Numbered from the stretch's first letter, positions 9,348 through 18,670 are shown. The stretch is DNA of 64,000 nt from Sphingomonas soli NBRC 100801 (GCF_001591025.1 NZ_BCTZ01000013.1:62001-126000); one strand, 5' to 3'. Notes: generated by a model not told the origin, from the sequence alone. A program made the numbers and translations.

Positions 9348-9532
9348 TGCCCAAGCGAAACGGCTGCCCGATCTGCGGCCAGCCCCCTTCTCCCGACACC
9401 AAGCCCTTTTGCAGTCGCGGCTGCAAGGACCGCGATCTGCTGCAATGGCTGGGTGAGGGATATCGCGTCCCGGGCGAGCCTGTTGACCCGGAAGCATTTA
9501 CCGGGGTGGACAGCGCCCGCGAGCCTGACTAA
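9344..9532 (+). CDS. yacG: DNA gyrase inhibitor YacG, zinc-binding
   Basis: A 62-residue protein with the YacG zinc motif: CPIC at the N-terminus and CSRGC about 12 residues later, then KDRDLLQWLGEGYRVPGEP. In E. coli the family binds gyrase and inhibits it. ATG 9344 overlaps the preceding stop as ATGA with AAGGA just upstream; a second ATG three bases on is equally possible. It is the last gene of the infA operon. Confidence 0.92.
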   Translation: MMPKRNGCPICGQPPSPDTKPFCSRGCKDRDLLQWLGEGYRVPGEPVDPEAFTGVDSAREPD

Positions 9533-9585
9533 GAGCGCGCTTCCGGCGTTCGCCGGAGCAGTTCGTTCCCGGCTTCGCCGGACGG

Positions 9586-9661
9586 GCCCGGGTAGCTCAG
9601 TTGGTAGAGCATGCGACTGAAAATCGCAGTGTCGGCGGTTCGATCCCGTCCCCGGGCACCA
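9586..9661 (+). tRNA. tRNA-Phe (GAA)
   Basis: A 76-base cloverleaf: acceptor stem GCCCGGG/CCCGGGC, D arm GCTCAGTTGGTAGAGC, anticodon stem TGCGA/TCGCA with anticodon GAA at 9619-9621, T loop TTCGATC, and an encoded CCA end. Two small CCGGC-rich hairpins (9543-9556 and 9570-9582) lie between yacG and the tRNA. Confidence 0.97.
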
Positions 9662-9813
9662 CTATCAAGCCATCACTTTAAAACGATTTTTCCTCCGGAT
9701 CCCGTCCGGAAGCGCCGTGCGTTTTCGCACGCTCCCGACGGACGCAATGTGATCTTCGGTGTGAGAGCACCGCAAGCTCGCCCTTCGTTCGCCTGACAAC
9801 ACGCCGCCCGGCG

Positions 9814-10557
9814 CTATTGCGCTCCATATGGGTGCAGGTCGTCCAGCGCCGCGCGATAGTTCGGGCCGACCGGCACCACCGTCCCGTCGATCAGCGTCAG
9901 CGATATCCCGCGCCCATGCCGGTCGATCGAACGGACCAGCCGCATCCGCACGAACGCGGAACGATGAACCCGGCGCAGCCCGGCGCGCGCGGCCACAGCC
10001 TCGAACTCCTTCATCGTCATGCGATGCAGATAGGTCTGCTCCCCGCAATTCAGGTAGAGATGATCGCCGGCAGCCTCCACCCTGTCGATCCCCGCCAGTT
10101 CCACGCGCACCAGCCGCTTGCGCGTATCCACCCACAGGCAATCGTCATCGGCAGGTGGCACCGGACCCGTCATACCCGCCGGAGCGAGGGCGGCCTTGGC
10201 CTCGAATCGTCGCAGCGCCCGGTTCAGCGCCTGGTCGAGACGATGGCGCCGCACGGGCTTGAGCACATAATCGATCGCGTCGAGATCGAAGGCGATAGTG
10301 GCATGCCGGTCATAGGCGGTGACGAAGATGACGTCCGGCCCGCCCAGATGCGCCAGCGCGAACGCCGCGCCCAGTCCGTCCAGCCCCGGCATGTCGATAT
10401 CGGTCAGGATCAAGTCGGCGGCCGTTTCGCGTGCCATCCGCACCAGTTCCTCCCCGTCCGCCGCCTCGCCGACGATCACCACGTCCGCCCGGCCCGCCAA
10501 CAATCCGCGCAACAGCTCGCGCGCCAGCGGTTCGTCGTCGGCGATGATGATCCTCAT
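9814..10557 (-). CDS. LytTR-family response regulator
   Basis: A 247-residue two-domain regulator. The receiver (residues 1-120) has IIADDEPLARELL with the acidic pair, LILTDIDMPGLDG with the phospho-acceptor Asp, and VTAYDRHA and YVLKPV with the conserved Thr and Lys. The C-terminal LytTR DNA-binding domain runs from about 145 (LWVDTRKRLVRVELAGIDRVEAAGDHLYL) to GPNYRAAL. No LytS-type kinase is adjacent. ATG 10557 is favoured over the upstream GTG 10614 because it overlaps (ATGA) the stop of a 35-codon reading frame that has a strong ribosome site. Confidence 0.88.
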   Translation of the reverse strand: MRIIIADDEPLARELLRGLLAGRADVVIVGEAADGEELVRMARETAADLILTDIDMPGLDGLGAAFALAHLGGPDVIFVTAYDRHATIAFDLDAIDYVLKPVRRHRLDQALNRALRRFEAKAALAPAGMTGPVPPADDDCLWVDTRKRLVRVELAGIDRVEAAGDHLYLNCGEQTYLHRMTMKEFEAVAARAGLRRVHRSAFVRMRLVRSIDRHGRGISLTLIDGTVVPVGPNYRAALDDLHPYGAQ

Positions 10558-10661
10558 CGCCACGCCATGCCGCAATAGGCGGGACGGGACGGGGATCGGC
10601 GGTCGCGAGAACACTGCCGCACCAGCGGCACGCCGAACACTTCGCGTTCCATACGAGACAT
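10554..10661 (-). CDS. possible 35-residue leader protein coupled to the LytTR regulator
   Basis: ATG at 10661 is preceded by GAGAGGGAGAGG, the strongest ribosome site near this gene, and encodes MSRMEREVFGVPLVRQCS then a basic tail ending GMAWR. Its stop overlaps the regulator start in an ATGA. No family is recognised. It may serve mainly to deliver ribosomes to the regulator start (translational coupling), or be a small functional protein. Confidence 0.45.
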   Translation of the reverse strand: MSRMEREVFGVPLVRQCSRDRRSPSRPAYCGMAWR

Positions 10662-10846
10662 GCGCCTCTCCCTCTCACGCCCGAATAGACGCCAATGCGC
10701 GAATGCCCAATGCGCTTTCGTCGCACCGGGCGTCATGTTGGTCGTAGCGCAAATACTTCACAGCACCCAGATCCTCGTTTGTCGCGGACCGGCTTGAGCG
10801 CGCGCGCATCGTGATCGTTACTCGAAGGAAAGGGAGTTCGAGTGCG

Positions 10847-11287
10847 ATGAACCCGGTTGTTCTTCTGGTTGTCGTGGTACCCGGCGCCGCAATCTTCGCC
10901 CTCCTTTGGTACGCGGCCAATCGTGCCGAACGGCTGATCGAGGAATCGCGCGGCTGGCCGAGTGCGAAGGGGCGCGTCACGGCTTCGCGCATCCAGCGCA
11001 CCCGCAACACGCGCTCACCCCGGATCGACTATGCCTATGAAGTGGCCGGGGTGCCGTACAAGGGCAAGCGGCTCGGCTTCGTGCGGGAAAGCAGCTCGTT
11101 CAAGGATTGCCAGTCGGTTATCGAGCGCTACCCGCCGGATGCGATCGTCGACGTCTGGTACAATCCCCAAAAGCCCGGCTTTTCCGTGCTCGAACGCACC
11201 GGCAACCCGCGCGCGCTGCGCATCGCCGCCTTCGCCACCGCCGGAATCTTTTTCTTCACCTTCGTCATCCTGGGGTTCGGCAAATGA
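10847..11287 (+). CDS. DUF3592-like membrane protein
   Basis: A 146-residue protein with a transmembrane helix at each end (VVLLVVVVPGAAIFALLWYA near the start, FATAGIFFFTFVILGF near the end) around a soluble beta-rich centre: W-P-S-AKGRVTAS, IDYAYEVAGVPYKGKRL and VWYNPQKPGFSVLE. That pattern is typical of DUF3592. Function is unknown. ATG 10847 has AGGGAG about ten bases upstream; a GTG at 10811 would add 12 residues. Its stop overlaps the next start (ATGA), so the pair is coupled. Confidence 0.75.
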   Translation: MNPVVLLVVVVPGAAIFALLWYAANRAERLIEESRGWPSAKGRVTASRIQRTRNTRSPRIDYAYEVAGVPYKGKRLGFVRESSSFKDCQSVIERYPPDAIVDVWYNPQKPGFSVLERTGNPRALRIAAFATAGIFFFTFVILGFGK

Positions 11288-11898
11288 AGCATCTGTCTCT
11301 TGCGGCCATATCGCTTGCGAGCGCGGCCTTTTTCGCCACGCCCGCACAGGCGCAAAGCTGCCCCGCAGCCGGCACAACCTTCGAATATCACGACAGCTAC
11401 AAGGGCGCCGTCTATTCCTATGACAATGGCTGGATACGGGTGACGTCGCTGGGCGGCGCGCGCGACAATATCGGCCGATGCCAGTATCGCGATGCCAAGG
11501 GTGAGGTGTGGAAGCTCGCCGCCGACGCCCCGCTTCGCCCGGCCAGCGCGGGCACGCCCGCTGCCCGCCCGCCCGCGCAGGCGGGCACCAGCGGCGCGAT
11601 CCCCGTCGGCGTCTATGAATGCGATGCGCCGATCACGATCGGCGGCATGGTGATGGGATCGCCGCAGACCGGGCTGATGTTCGGCATCATTGGCCCCGGC
11701 GCCTATCGCGACTTCAACGGCGGGCGCGGCACTTATGCCCTCAACGGCACCATCCTGACGATGACCAGCGGCCCGCTGCGCGGCACCCGCTACGAACGCC
11801 AGGGCGCGACCTATTTCAAGCCGCTGAACGCGCAGGGCAAAACCGGTTCGATCCGCTGCGTCCTCAATCGTTCCAAATCACTAAACGGCCGCTGGTAG
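11284..11898 (+). CDS. exported hypothetical protein
   Basis: A 204-residue protein with a clear Sec signal peptide ending ATPAQAQS (cut near residue 23). The mature part has an N-terminal SH3-like stretch (YKGAVYSYDNGWIRVTSLGGARDNIGRCQYRDAKGEVW), a Pro/Ala linker, then a small beta-rich domain with VGVYECD and four further cysteines or glycines that suggest a periplasmic fold. No family is recognised with certainty. It is coupled to the DUF3592 gene upstream and followed by the lectin gene. Confidence 0.65.
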   Translation: MKHLSLAAISLASAAFFATPAQAQSCPAAGTTFEYHDSYKGAVYSYDNGWIRVTSLGGARDNIGRCQYRDAKGEVWKLAADAPLRPASAGTPAARPPAQAGTSGAIPVGVYECDAPITIGGMVMGSPQTGLMFGIIGPGAYRDFNGGRGTYALNGTILTMTSGPLRGTRYERQGATYFKPLNAQGKTGSIRCVLNRSKSLNGRW

Positions 11899-11920
11899 GG
11901 CCGAGACAGGAGAGTAAGCG

Positions 11921-12673
11921 ATGTTCCGCAAGTGCTTCATCCTCGCCGCCGTCGCGGCGGCGGCGGCGGCCAGCCCGGCCGGTGCCCAGGTCTCGGTCCA
12001 GGCAAGCGGCGGCATGCCCGCCATCGTCAGCTATTACGCCACCGGAAGCTGCCTCGATGTCGGCAACGCCAATGTCATCATGATCGCCGCGTGCAACGCA
12101 TCGCGCGGGGCGCAGGGCTGGCGCTTCGTGTCGGGCGGCTATGGCATGATCTCGCTCGGCAATCAGACCTGCCTGACCGCGAACGGCAGTGGACAGCCGC
12201 TCACCGCCGCCCAGTGCGCCAACACGCCGAACCAGCGTTGGGGTTTTCAGGGCAGCGGCGAACTGCGCAACGAAACCGGCGTGTGCGCCGATATCGAGGG
12301 CGGCAGCCGCGCCTCCGGCGCACGCGTGGTCGGCTGGTCCTGCCATGGCGGCCTCAACCAGAAATGGTACCAGGGCGCGAGCGGCGCTCGGGCGACCTTC
12401 CGCATCAGCGCCAGCACGCCGCTGACCACGTCATTGCGAGGGCGCGCGCTCATCGCATCCTCCGGGCCAAGTCAGAACAACATCGTCGCCGGCGGGGCGG
12501 GGAACATCGTTGCGGGTGGTGCGGGCAACATCGTCGCCGGGGGCGCCGGAAACATCGTGGCGGGCGGCGCGGGCAACCTGATCGTCCAGGGCATCGTCGC
12601 GGGCGGCGCGGGCAATCTCATCGCCAATGACGGCACCTCGCTGCGCGAGATCGCTGCGAGCCAGTTCCGTTGA
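11921..12673 (+). CDS. exported ricin-type beta-trefoil lectin with NIVAGGAG repeats
   Basis: A 250-residue protein: signal peptide to about residue 22 (SPAGAQ), then a ricin-B-like beta-trefoil (residues 30-155) with paired Cys and QxW motifs (GAQGWRF, NQRWGF, NQKWYQ). After a linker it ends in four exact octads NIVAGGAG plus degenerate copies (about residues 187-232). The lectin probably binds carbohydrate in the periplasm or outside; the repeat tail could form a stacked beta structure. GGAG precedes the ATG at 11921 by about nine bases. Confidence 0.75.
   Translation: MFRKCFILAAVAAAAAASPAGAQVSVQASGGMPAIVSYYATGSCLDVGNANVIMIAACNASRGAQGWRFVSGGYGMISLGNQTCLTANGSGQPLTAAQCANTPNQRWGFQGSGELRNETGVCADIEGGSRASGARVVGWSCHGGLNQKWYQGASGARATFRISASTPLTTSLRGRALIASSGPSQNNIVAGGAGNIVAGGAGNIVAGGAGNIVAGGAGNLIVQGIVAGGAGNLIANDGTSLREIAASQFR
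12479..12574 (+). repeat. four tandem 24-bp coding repeats
   Basis: Units start at 12479, 12503, 12527 and 12551 and all encode NIVAGGAG while differing at synonymous third positions. Further degenerate copies (NLIVQGIVAGGAGNLIA) follow to 12625. Synonymous divergence suggests selection on the protein repeat. Confidence 0.9.
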
Positions 12674-12687
12674 GCGCCGGGCAGGCC

Positions 12688-13263
12688 ATGCTGCGTCCGG
12701 CCCTCGCGCTCGTCGCCCTGCTCGTCTGCAATACGGCATCGGCGCAGGACATTCCCGCCGCCCCGATTCCGCCGGGCAATGCGCAACCGCCGGTCGTCTC
12801 CGCGCAACCCGCGCCCGTCGCCCCGCCGATCGCCCCGCCGGTCGCCCCGATGCAGCCCGCGCCCGCCACCCCGGCCGCAGCGCTCTACAAGGAGTATCAG
12901 AAGGTCGAGGTCGCCGACGCTGAGAATCCGGGCATGTGGAACACCTGCACGGTGATCACCGTGTTCACCGGCGCCTATGAGGTAAGCTGCAACTATACCC
13001 ACAGCATTGTGCGCGATGTCCATGTCCGCAAGCCCGGTGGCCAGCCCCAGGGCCAGACCGCGGCCCAGGCCGTCACCGGTCCGCCGTTCAAGGCCGGGGA
13101 CATCGTCCTCGGCACGATCATGGGCCTGCCCGACGACTGGCGACTATGCGTCATCCTGCGCAACCAGCTGCAGAGCAGCAACGGCTATGTCGCCAAATGC
13201 GGGCGCTCCGAGATGCACCTGCTCCCCAAATGGGTCCGCGCCGATCCGGACGCACCGCAATAG
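12688..13263 (+). CDS. exported proline-rich protein
   Basis: A 191-residue protein with a signal peptide (LALVALLVCNTASAQD), a Pro/Ala/Val-rich linker (residues 20-60) likely to span the periplasm or stay unfolded, and a C-terminal globular part with YQKVEVADAENPGMWNTCTV and WRLCVILRNQ. No domain is recognised. ATG 12688 gives a perfect signal peptide; a TTG at 12670 overlapping the lectin stop would add six residues. Likely cotranscribed with the lectin gene. Confidence 0.6.
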   Translation: MLRPALALVALLVCNTASAQDIPAAPIPPGNAQPPVVSAQPAPVAPPIAPPVAPMQPAPATPAAALYKEYQKVEVADAENPGMWNTCTVITVFTGAYEVSCNYTHSIVRDVHVRKPGGQPQGQTAAQAVTGPPFKAGDIVLGTIMGLPDDWRLCVILRNQLQSSNGYVAKCGRSEMHLLPKWVRADPDAPQ

Positions 13264-13391
13264 CTTGTCCAGGCATGGGGTGCTGGCCTGCCTCACTGGG
13301 TTGGCCCGCCGGGCTGACCAGAGCCAAGATCGGCAAGCTGCCGGAACCAGTTGCCAGGCGGCGTCTGGTTCCGGACAGACTATAACGCCCC

Positions 13392-14594
13392 TCAGACACG
13401 CTCGATGGCGAGCGCGATTCCCTGGCCCACGCCGATGCACATCGTGCAGAGGGCATAGCGCGCGCCCCGCTGCTGCAATTCCTCGGTCGCCGTCAGCGCC
13501 AGCCGCGCGCCCGACATGCCGAGCGGATGGCCCAGCGCGATCGCGCCGCCATTGGGGTTCACATGCTCGGCATCGTCGGGCAGGCCCAGCCGGCGCATCA
13601 CCGCCAGCCCCTGGCTGGCGAAGGCCTCGTTGAGCTCGACCACGTCAAAATCACTGATGCGCAGCCCCAGCCGCGCCATCAGCTTCTCGGTCGCGGGCGC
13701 GGGGCCGATGCCCATGATCCGGGGCGCGACGCCCGCCACCGCACCGCCCAGAATGCGCGCGCGCGGGGTCAGCCCGTGGCGCTTCACCGCCGCTTCGCTG
13801 GCGATAATCAGCGCCGCCGCGCCGTCATTCACGCCGGATGCGTTGCCCGCGGTGACCGTTCCGTCCGGGCGGACGATCGGCTTGAGACGGCCCAGCGCCG
13901 CCATGTCGGTGGCGCGGGGATGCTCGTCGCGCTCGACCAGGATCGGATCGCCCTTGCGCTGCGCGACCGAGACCGGGACGATCTCGGCGGCCAGCCGCCC
14001 ATTCGCCTGCGCGGCAGCGGCCCTGCGCTGGCTCTCGACGGCGAAGCGGTCCTGATCCTCGCGGCTGATCTGGAAATCCTGCGCCACATTCTCGGCGGTC
14101 TCCGGCATCGAATCGACGCCGAAGCGTTCCTTCATCAGCTTGTTGACGAAGCGCCAGCCGATCGTCGTGTCGTAGATCGCGTTCGCGCGGCTGAAGGCGC
14201 TGTCGGCCTTGGGCATCACGAAGGGCGCGCGGCTCATGCTCTCCACGCCGCCGGCGACGATCAGTTCGCCATCGCCCGCCTTGATCGCGCGGGCGGCCAC
14301 CGCGACGGCATCCAGCCCGGAACCGCACAGGCGGTTGATCGTCCCGCCTGGCGCGTTCTCCCCCAGCCCTGCGAGCAACGCGGCCATGCGCGCGACGTTG
14401 CGATTGTCTTCGCCCGCCTGATTGGCGCAGCCCAGGATGACATCGTCGACCAGGCTCCAGTCGATGCCCGGATTGCGTTCGCGCAGCGCGGCGAGCGGGA
14501 CCGACGCGAGATCATCGGCGCGGACACTCGCAAGCACGCCGCCGTAACGGCCAATCGGCGTGCGAACGCCATCGCAGATATATGCGTCAGTCAT
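13392..14594 (-). CDS. pcaF: 3-oxoadipyl-CoA thiolase-like acetyltransferase
   Basis: A 400-residue thiolase beginning [19 protein letters not shown], a start I associate with PcaF/PaaJ. Cys90 is in [12 protein letters not shown], the histidine motif is [11 protein letters not shown] and the second Cys is in TMCIGVGQG. The predicted reaction is thiolysis of 3-oxoadipyl-CoA to acetyl-CoA and succinyl-CoA at the end of the beta-ketoadipate path. No other pca or paa genes are nearby, so a broader 3-ketoacyl-CoA role is possible. TAGGAGAAT precedes the ATG. Confidence 0.8.
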   Translation of the reverse strand: MTDAYICDGVRTPIGRYGGVLASVRADDLASVPLAALRERNPGIDWSLVDDVILGCANQAGEDNRNVARMAALLAGLGENAPGGTINRLCGSGLDAVAVAARAIKAGDGELIVAGGVESMSRAPFVMPKADSAFSRANAIYDTTIGWRFVNKLMKERFGVDSMPETAENVAQDFQISREDQDRFAVESQRRAAAAQANGRLAAEIVPVSVAQRKGDPILVERDEHPRATDMAALGRLKPIVRPDGTVTAGNASGVNDGAAALIIASEAAVKRHGLTPRARILGGAVAGVAPRIMGIGPAPATEKLMARLGLRISDFDVVELNEAFASQGLAVMRRLGLPDDAEHVNPNGGAIALGHPLGMSGARLALTATEELQQRGARYALCTMCIGVGQGIALAIERV

Positions 14595-14685
14595 GTATCA
14601 TTCTCCTAAGCCGTCCGGGCGGCGGGCGCCGCATCCCAGCGATGTGGAATGCGCGGATCGCGCATTATTACGTTATTTGCCAGTC

Positions 14686-16248
14686 TCAGTTGAGCGTGCG
14701 CGCACCCAGATCAGCGGGAACCGTGGGCGCATAACCGGGCTTCACCCGCGCCTGGGTCGCCTGTTCATAGGCATAGCCGGCCCGCAGCAGATCGCCGTCT
14801 GAAAAGGCCGGGCCGATGAAGGAGAGGCCCGCAGGCAGGCCCTTCACCAGCCCCATCGGCACGGTGAGGTGCGGATAGCCCGAGATCGCGGGCAATGCGC
14901 TGGCCGAAGGGCCGGAGAACTGATCGCCCGCCACCGGATCGCTCAGCCATGGAATGCCATAGGTCGGCGATACGAGCAGTTGCGCGTTCGCCTCCTTCAT
15001 CATCCCGTCCAGCGCAGCCTTGGCCAGCCGCAGCGATTTCTCGCGCGCGGCCTTATATTCGGGATCGTCGAGCCCCTTGGTCTTTTCGGCCTCTTCGAAG
15101 ATCTCCTGCGCGAAGAAGGGCATCTCGGCTCCGGCATTGGCCTGGTTGAAGGCGATCACGTCGGCCAGCGTGCGCACTTTCACGGTCTTTTCCGGCGTGG
15201 TTGCCAGATAGGCCGCGAGATCGGCCTTCAATTCGGCCTTCAGCACCAGGAACTCGGCCTCGCTCATGCCTTCCAGCTTGGGCATCTTCACTTCGGTCAG
15301 CACCGCACCCGCCGCGCGAAGCTCTTCCAGCGCCTGATCGAAACGCTTGCCCAGCTCGCCCGGCATTTGCGGCTTCCAATAGCCGATCCGCACGCCCTTC
15401 AGCGCATCGGGCGACAACGCCGCTGCAAAATCCCTGGCGTGGCGGGCCGCGCCCTTGGTCGCCGGGTCGGCCGGATCGTCCCCGATCATCGCGGAAAACA
15501 AGAGGGCCACGTCCTTCACGCTGCGTCCCATCGGCCCGGGCGTATCCTGGCTATGGCTGATCGGCACCACATGGGTGCGGCTCACCAGGCCCAGCGTCGG
15601 CTTCAGGCCGACCAGCCCGTTCATCGATGCCGGGCACACCACCGACCCATCGGTTTCGGTGCCCACCGCAACTGCCGCGAAGCTGGCGGCGATCGCGGCC
15701 CCCGATCCGCTCGACGATCCGCACGCGGTCCGGTCCAGTGCATAGGGATTGCGCACCAGCCCCCCGGTCGCGCTCCATCCGCTCATCGATGCGGTCGAGC
15801 GGATATTGGCCCATTCGCTCAAATTGGTCTTGCCCAATATCACCGCGCCCTGCGCCCTGAGCAGCGCCACCACCGGCGCATCGCGCTTGGTCCAGTTGCT
15901 GCGAAGCGCCAGGCTGCCCGCCGTGGTCGGCAATTCCCAGGTCTCGATATTGTCCTTGATCAGCACCGGGATGCCGTCGAGCGGGCCAAGCAGCTTGCCG
16001 GCCCTGCGCCGCGCGTCGCTCGCCCGCGCCTGATCGAGCGCGCCCGATGTGACCGCGATCACGCTGCGCAGCGTCGGCCCCTTGCGATCCATGGCGGCGA
16101 TTCGCTCCAGATACTCCTTGGTGATCGCCTCGCTGGTCGTGCCCAGCGCCATCTTGGCCTGCAATTCCTCGATCGAGGTTTCGACCACATTCTGCGCCAC
16201 GGCAGGCATCGCCGCCATCAATGCCAGCGCCAGCAAGCCCATCCGCAT
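14686..16248 (-). CDS. exported amidase-signature hydrolase
   Basis: A 520-residue amidase with a signal peptide (MRMGLLALALMAAMPAVAQ). The amidase-signature Lys-Ser-Ser triad is visible as IPVLIKDNIE (Lys), the glycine-serine loop TACGSSSGSGAA, and TETDGSVVCPAS (nucleophile Ser). The length is normal. It would hydrolyse an amide, or possibly a peptide or ester, in the periplasm; the substrate is unknown. ATG 16248 is used because the longer frame adds 21 residues before a perfect signal peptide. It stands alone, divergent from nrdA. Confidence 0.88.
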   Translation of the reverse strand: MRMGLLALALMAAMPAVAQNVVETSIEELQAKMALGTTSEAITKEYLERIAAMDRKGPTLRSVIAVTSGALDQARASDARRRAGKLLGPLDGIPVLIKDNIETWELPTTAGSLALRSNWTKRDAPVVALLRAQGAVILGKTNLSEWANIRSTASMSGWSATGGLVRNPYALDRTACGSSSGSGAAIAASFAAVAVGTETDGSVVCPASMNGLVGLKPTLGLVSRTHVVPISHSQDTPGPMGRSVKDVALLFSAMIGDDPADPATKGAARHARDFAAALSPDALKGVRIGYWKPQMPGELGKRFDQALEELRAAGAVLTEVKMPKLEGMSEAEFLVLKAELKADLAAYLATTPEKTVKVRTLADVIAFNQANAGAEMPFFAQEIFEEAEKTKGLDDPEYKAAREKSLRLAKAALDGMMKEANAQLLVSPTYGIPWLSDPVAGDQFSGPSASALPAISGYPHLTVPMGLVKGLPAGLSFIGPAFSDGDLLRAGYAYEQATQARVKPGYAPTVPADLGARTLN

Positions 16249-16477
16249 ATCCGCAGCCCCCGAAAACCAGGCCAGCAGCCTAGCCCGCGCCATCTGCGGC
16301 GGGAACCCCACAGATTGTGTCCACAGGATTCACACGGCGCTAAATTTTTTCCGTTTCCGTATTTCCCCTCTTGCCTTTCAAGAACCCTAGGAAGGTCCAT
16401 GCGTCGCGGCAGCGCAGCACGCGGGGAGGTGCCATGAGGCGAGTCATTTTAGCGACGAACCGAGAGGCCAATTAACC

Positions 16478-16523
16478 ATTTAGCATCTTGTGCCGGGATC
16501 GGCTTTGGCACAATCTGTAGTGG
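16478..16523 (+). promoter_or_regulatory. tandem NrdR-like boxes upstream of nrdA
   Basis: Box 2, 16508-16523, reads GCACAATCTGTAGTGG, close to the NrdR consensus ACACWATATNTWGTGT. Box 1, 16478-16493, reads ATTTAGCATCTTGTGC with a good right half. The two start exactly 30 bp apart, as expected for NrdR sites on one DNA face. The remaining 16249-16732 stretch holds the amidase promoter side and the nrdA 5' leader; I see no other gene in it. Confidence 0.5.
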
Positions 16524-16732
16524 TTGCACTGAGGGGCAAACTCAAGCACTGGTAGAACCAGCGCCGCATACCCATATGCGGAACAGGTCCTGCTGTGTCC
16601 GGCTTCCGGGCGATGGACACTTTTTGTTCTCGTTCGAACGCCGCACCGATGCTAGGATCGGTGCCCGCCCCCGAGTCGACCGGAGCCTCCCCGTGATGGA
16701 GGCGCGTGAAGGGCATTAGGGGCTTAGACGAC

Positions 16733-18658
16733 ATGGAATTCAGGGACACCGAAAGCGTGAGTGAAAGCGTCACCGAAGCACCTGTTGCGGCCAAGCCCGC
16801 CGAAGCCGCCGCGCCCAAGGCTGCGAAGCCGGGCAAGGCGAAGGATTCGAAGACGGTCGACGTTCAGCTTTACGCGGTCGAGGTAGATCATTCGCGTGAT
16901 GCTCTGCTCACCGAGTTTGGCAAGGAAACCCTGACCGATCGCTATCTGCTGCCCGGCGAGAATTTCCAGGATCTCTTCGTCCGCGTCGCATCGGCCTATG
17001 CCGATGATCAGGCGCATGCCCAGCGCATCTATGATTATATCTCGCGCCTGTGGTTCATGCCCGCCACGCCCGTGCTCTCGAACGGCGGCACGGGTCGCGG
17101 CCTGCCCATCTCGTGCTTCCTCAATTCGGTGCCGGACAGCCTGGGCGGCATCGTCGATACGTGGAACGAGAATGTCTGGCTCGCCTCGCGCGGCGGCGGC
17201 ATCGGCACCTATTGGGGCAATGTCCGCGGCATCGGCGAGCCGGTCGGCCTCAACGGCAAGACCAGCGGCATCATCCCCTTCGTCCGCGTGATGGACAGCC
17301 TGACGCTCGCCATCTCGCAGGGTTCGCTGCGCCGCGGCTCGGCGGCTTGCTATCTCGACATCTCGCACCCGGAGATCGAGGAGTTCCTCGAAATCCGTAA
17401 GCCCTCGGGCGATTTCAACCGCAAGGCGCTCAACCTGCACCACGGCGTGCTGATCCCCGACGCCTTCATGGAAGCGGTACGCGACGGCGCCGAATGGGTG
17501 CTCAAGAGCCCGAAGGACGGCTCGGAGCGCGGCAAGGTCGATGCCCGCGCATTGTTCCAGAAGCTGGTCGAGACCCGTCTCGCCACCGGCGAGCCCTATA
17601 TCGTGTTCGCCGATCACGTGAACTCGAACATGCCCAAGCATCACCGCGATCTGGGCCTCAAGGTCTCGACCTCGAACCTCTGCTCGGAAATCACCCTGCC
17701 GACCGGCAAGGATCATCTGGGCAATGAGCGCACCGCGGTCTGCTGCCTCTCCTCGCTCAACCTCGAAACCTGGGAAGAGTGGAAGGACGAGAAGGGCTTT
17801 ATCGAGGACGTCATGCGCTTCCTCGACAATGTCCTGCAGGACTATATCGATCGTGCCGAGCCCGGCATGGAAAAGGCCGCTTATTCGGCGGCGCGCGAGC
17901 GTTCGGTCGGCCTCGGCGTGATGGGCTTCCATTCCTTCCTCCAGGCGCGCGGGCTTCCGTTCGAAGGCGCGATGGCGAAGTCGTGGAACCTGCGCATGTT
18001 CAAGCATATCCGCGCGCAGGTGGACGAAGCGTCGATGCAGCTCGCGGTCGAGCGCGGCCCCTGCCCCGACGCCGCCGATATGGGCGTGATGGAGCGTTTC
18101 AGCTGCAAGATGGCGATCGCGCCCACCGCTTCGATCAGCATCATCTGCGGCGGCACCAGCGCGTGCATCGAGCCGATCCCGGCGAACATCTACACGCACA
18201 AGACGCTCAGCGGCTCCTTCTCGGTCAAGAACCCGTATCTGGAGAAGCTGCTGATCGAGAAATCGAAGAACAGCGAGAATGTCTGGAACTCGATCCTCGA
18301 GCATGGCGGCTCTGTCCAGCATCTCGATTTCCTCAGCCAGGAGGAAAAGGATTGCTACAAGACCAGCTTCGAGATCGATCAGCGCTGGCTGCTCGAGCTG
18401 GCGGGCGATCGCACGCCCTATATCGATCAGGCGCAGTCGCTGAACCTGTTCATCCCGGCGGATGTGGAGAAGTGGGATCTGCTGATGCTCCACTTCCGCG
18501 CATGGGAGCTGGGCATCAAGTCGCTTTACTATCTCCGCTCCAAGTCCGTGCAGCGCGCCGGCTTCGCGGGCGGCGTGGAAGCCGACAACACGATCGACGC
18601 GCCCAAGTTCGAGCTTGGCGAGTCGACCGATTACGACGAGTGCCTCGCCTGCCAGTGA
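16733..18658 (+). CDS. nrdA: class Ia ribonucleotide reductase alpha subunit
   Basis: Catalytic subunit reducing ribonucleoside diphosphates to deoxy forms with NrdB. The 641-residue protein has an Ala/Lys-rich N-terminal tail in place of an ATP-cone, so dATP feedback through that domain is not expected. Visible are ISCFLNSVPDSL (first redox Cys), SNLCSEITLP (thiyl-radical Cys), the following CCLSSLNL, and the C-terminal tail Cys pair in YDECLACQ that reloads the active site. ATG 16733 is used with AGGGG upstream; a GTG at 16706 would add nine residues. NrdR control is suggested by the boxes ahead. Confidence 0.95.
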   Translation: MEFRDTESVSESVTEAPVAAKPAEAAAPKAAKPGKAKDSKTVDVQLYAVEVDHSRDALLTEFGKETLTDRYLLPGENFQDLFVRVASAYADDQAHAQRIYDYISRLWFMPATPVLSNGGTGRGLPISCFLNSVPDSLGGIVDTWNENVWLASRGGGIGTYWGNVRGIGEPVGLNGKTSGIIPFVRVMDSLTLAISQGSLRRGSAACYLDISHPEIEEFLEIRKPSGDFNRKALNLHHGVLIPDAFMEAVRDGAEWVLKSPKDGSERGKVDARALFQKLVETRLATGEPYIVFADHVNSNMPKHHRDLGLKVSTSNLCSEITLPTGKDHLGNERTAVCCLSSLNLETWEEWKDEKGFIEDVMRFLDNVLQDYIDRAEPGMEKAAYSAARERSVGLGVMGFHSFLQARGLPFEGAMAKSWNLRMFKHIRAQVDEASMQLAVERGPCPDAADMGVMERFSCKMAIAPTASISIICGGTSACIEPIPANIYTHKTLSGSFSVKNPYLEKLLIEKSKNSENVWNSILEHGGSVQHLDFLSQEEKDCYKTSFEIDQRWLLELAGDRTPYIDQAQSLNLFIPADVEKWDLLMLHFRAWELGIKSLYYLRSKSVQRAGFAGGVEADNTIDAPKFELGESTDYDECLACQ

Positions 18659-18670
18659 GGCCGTAATGTT

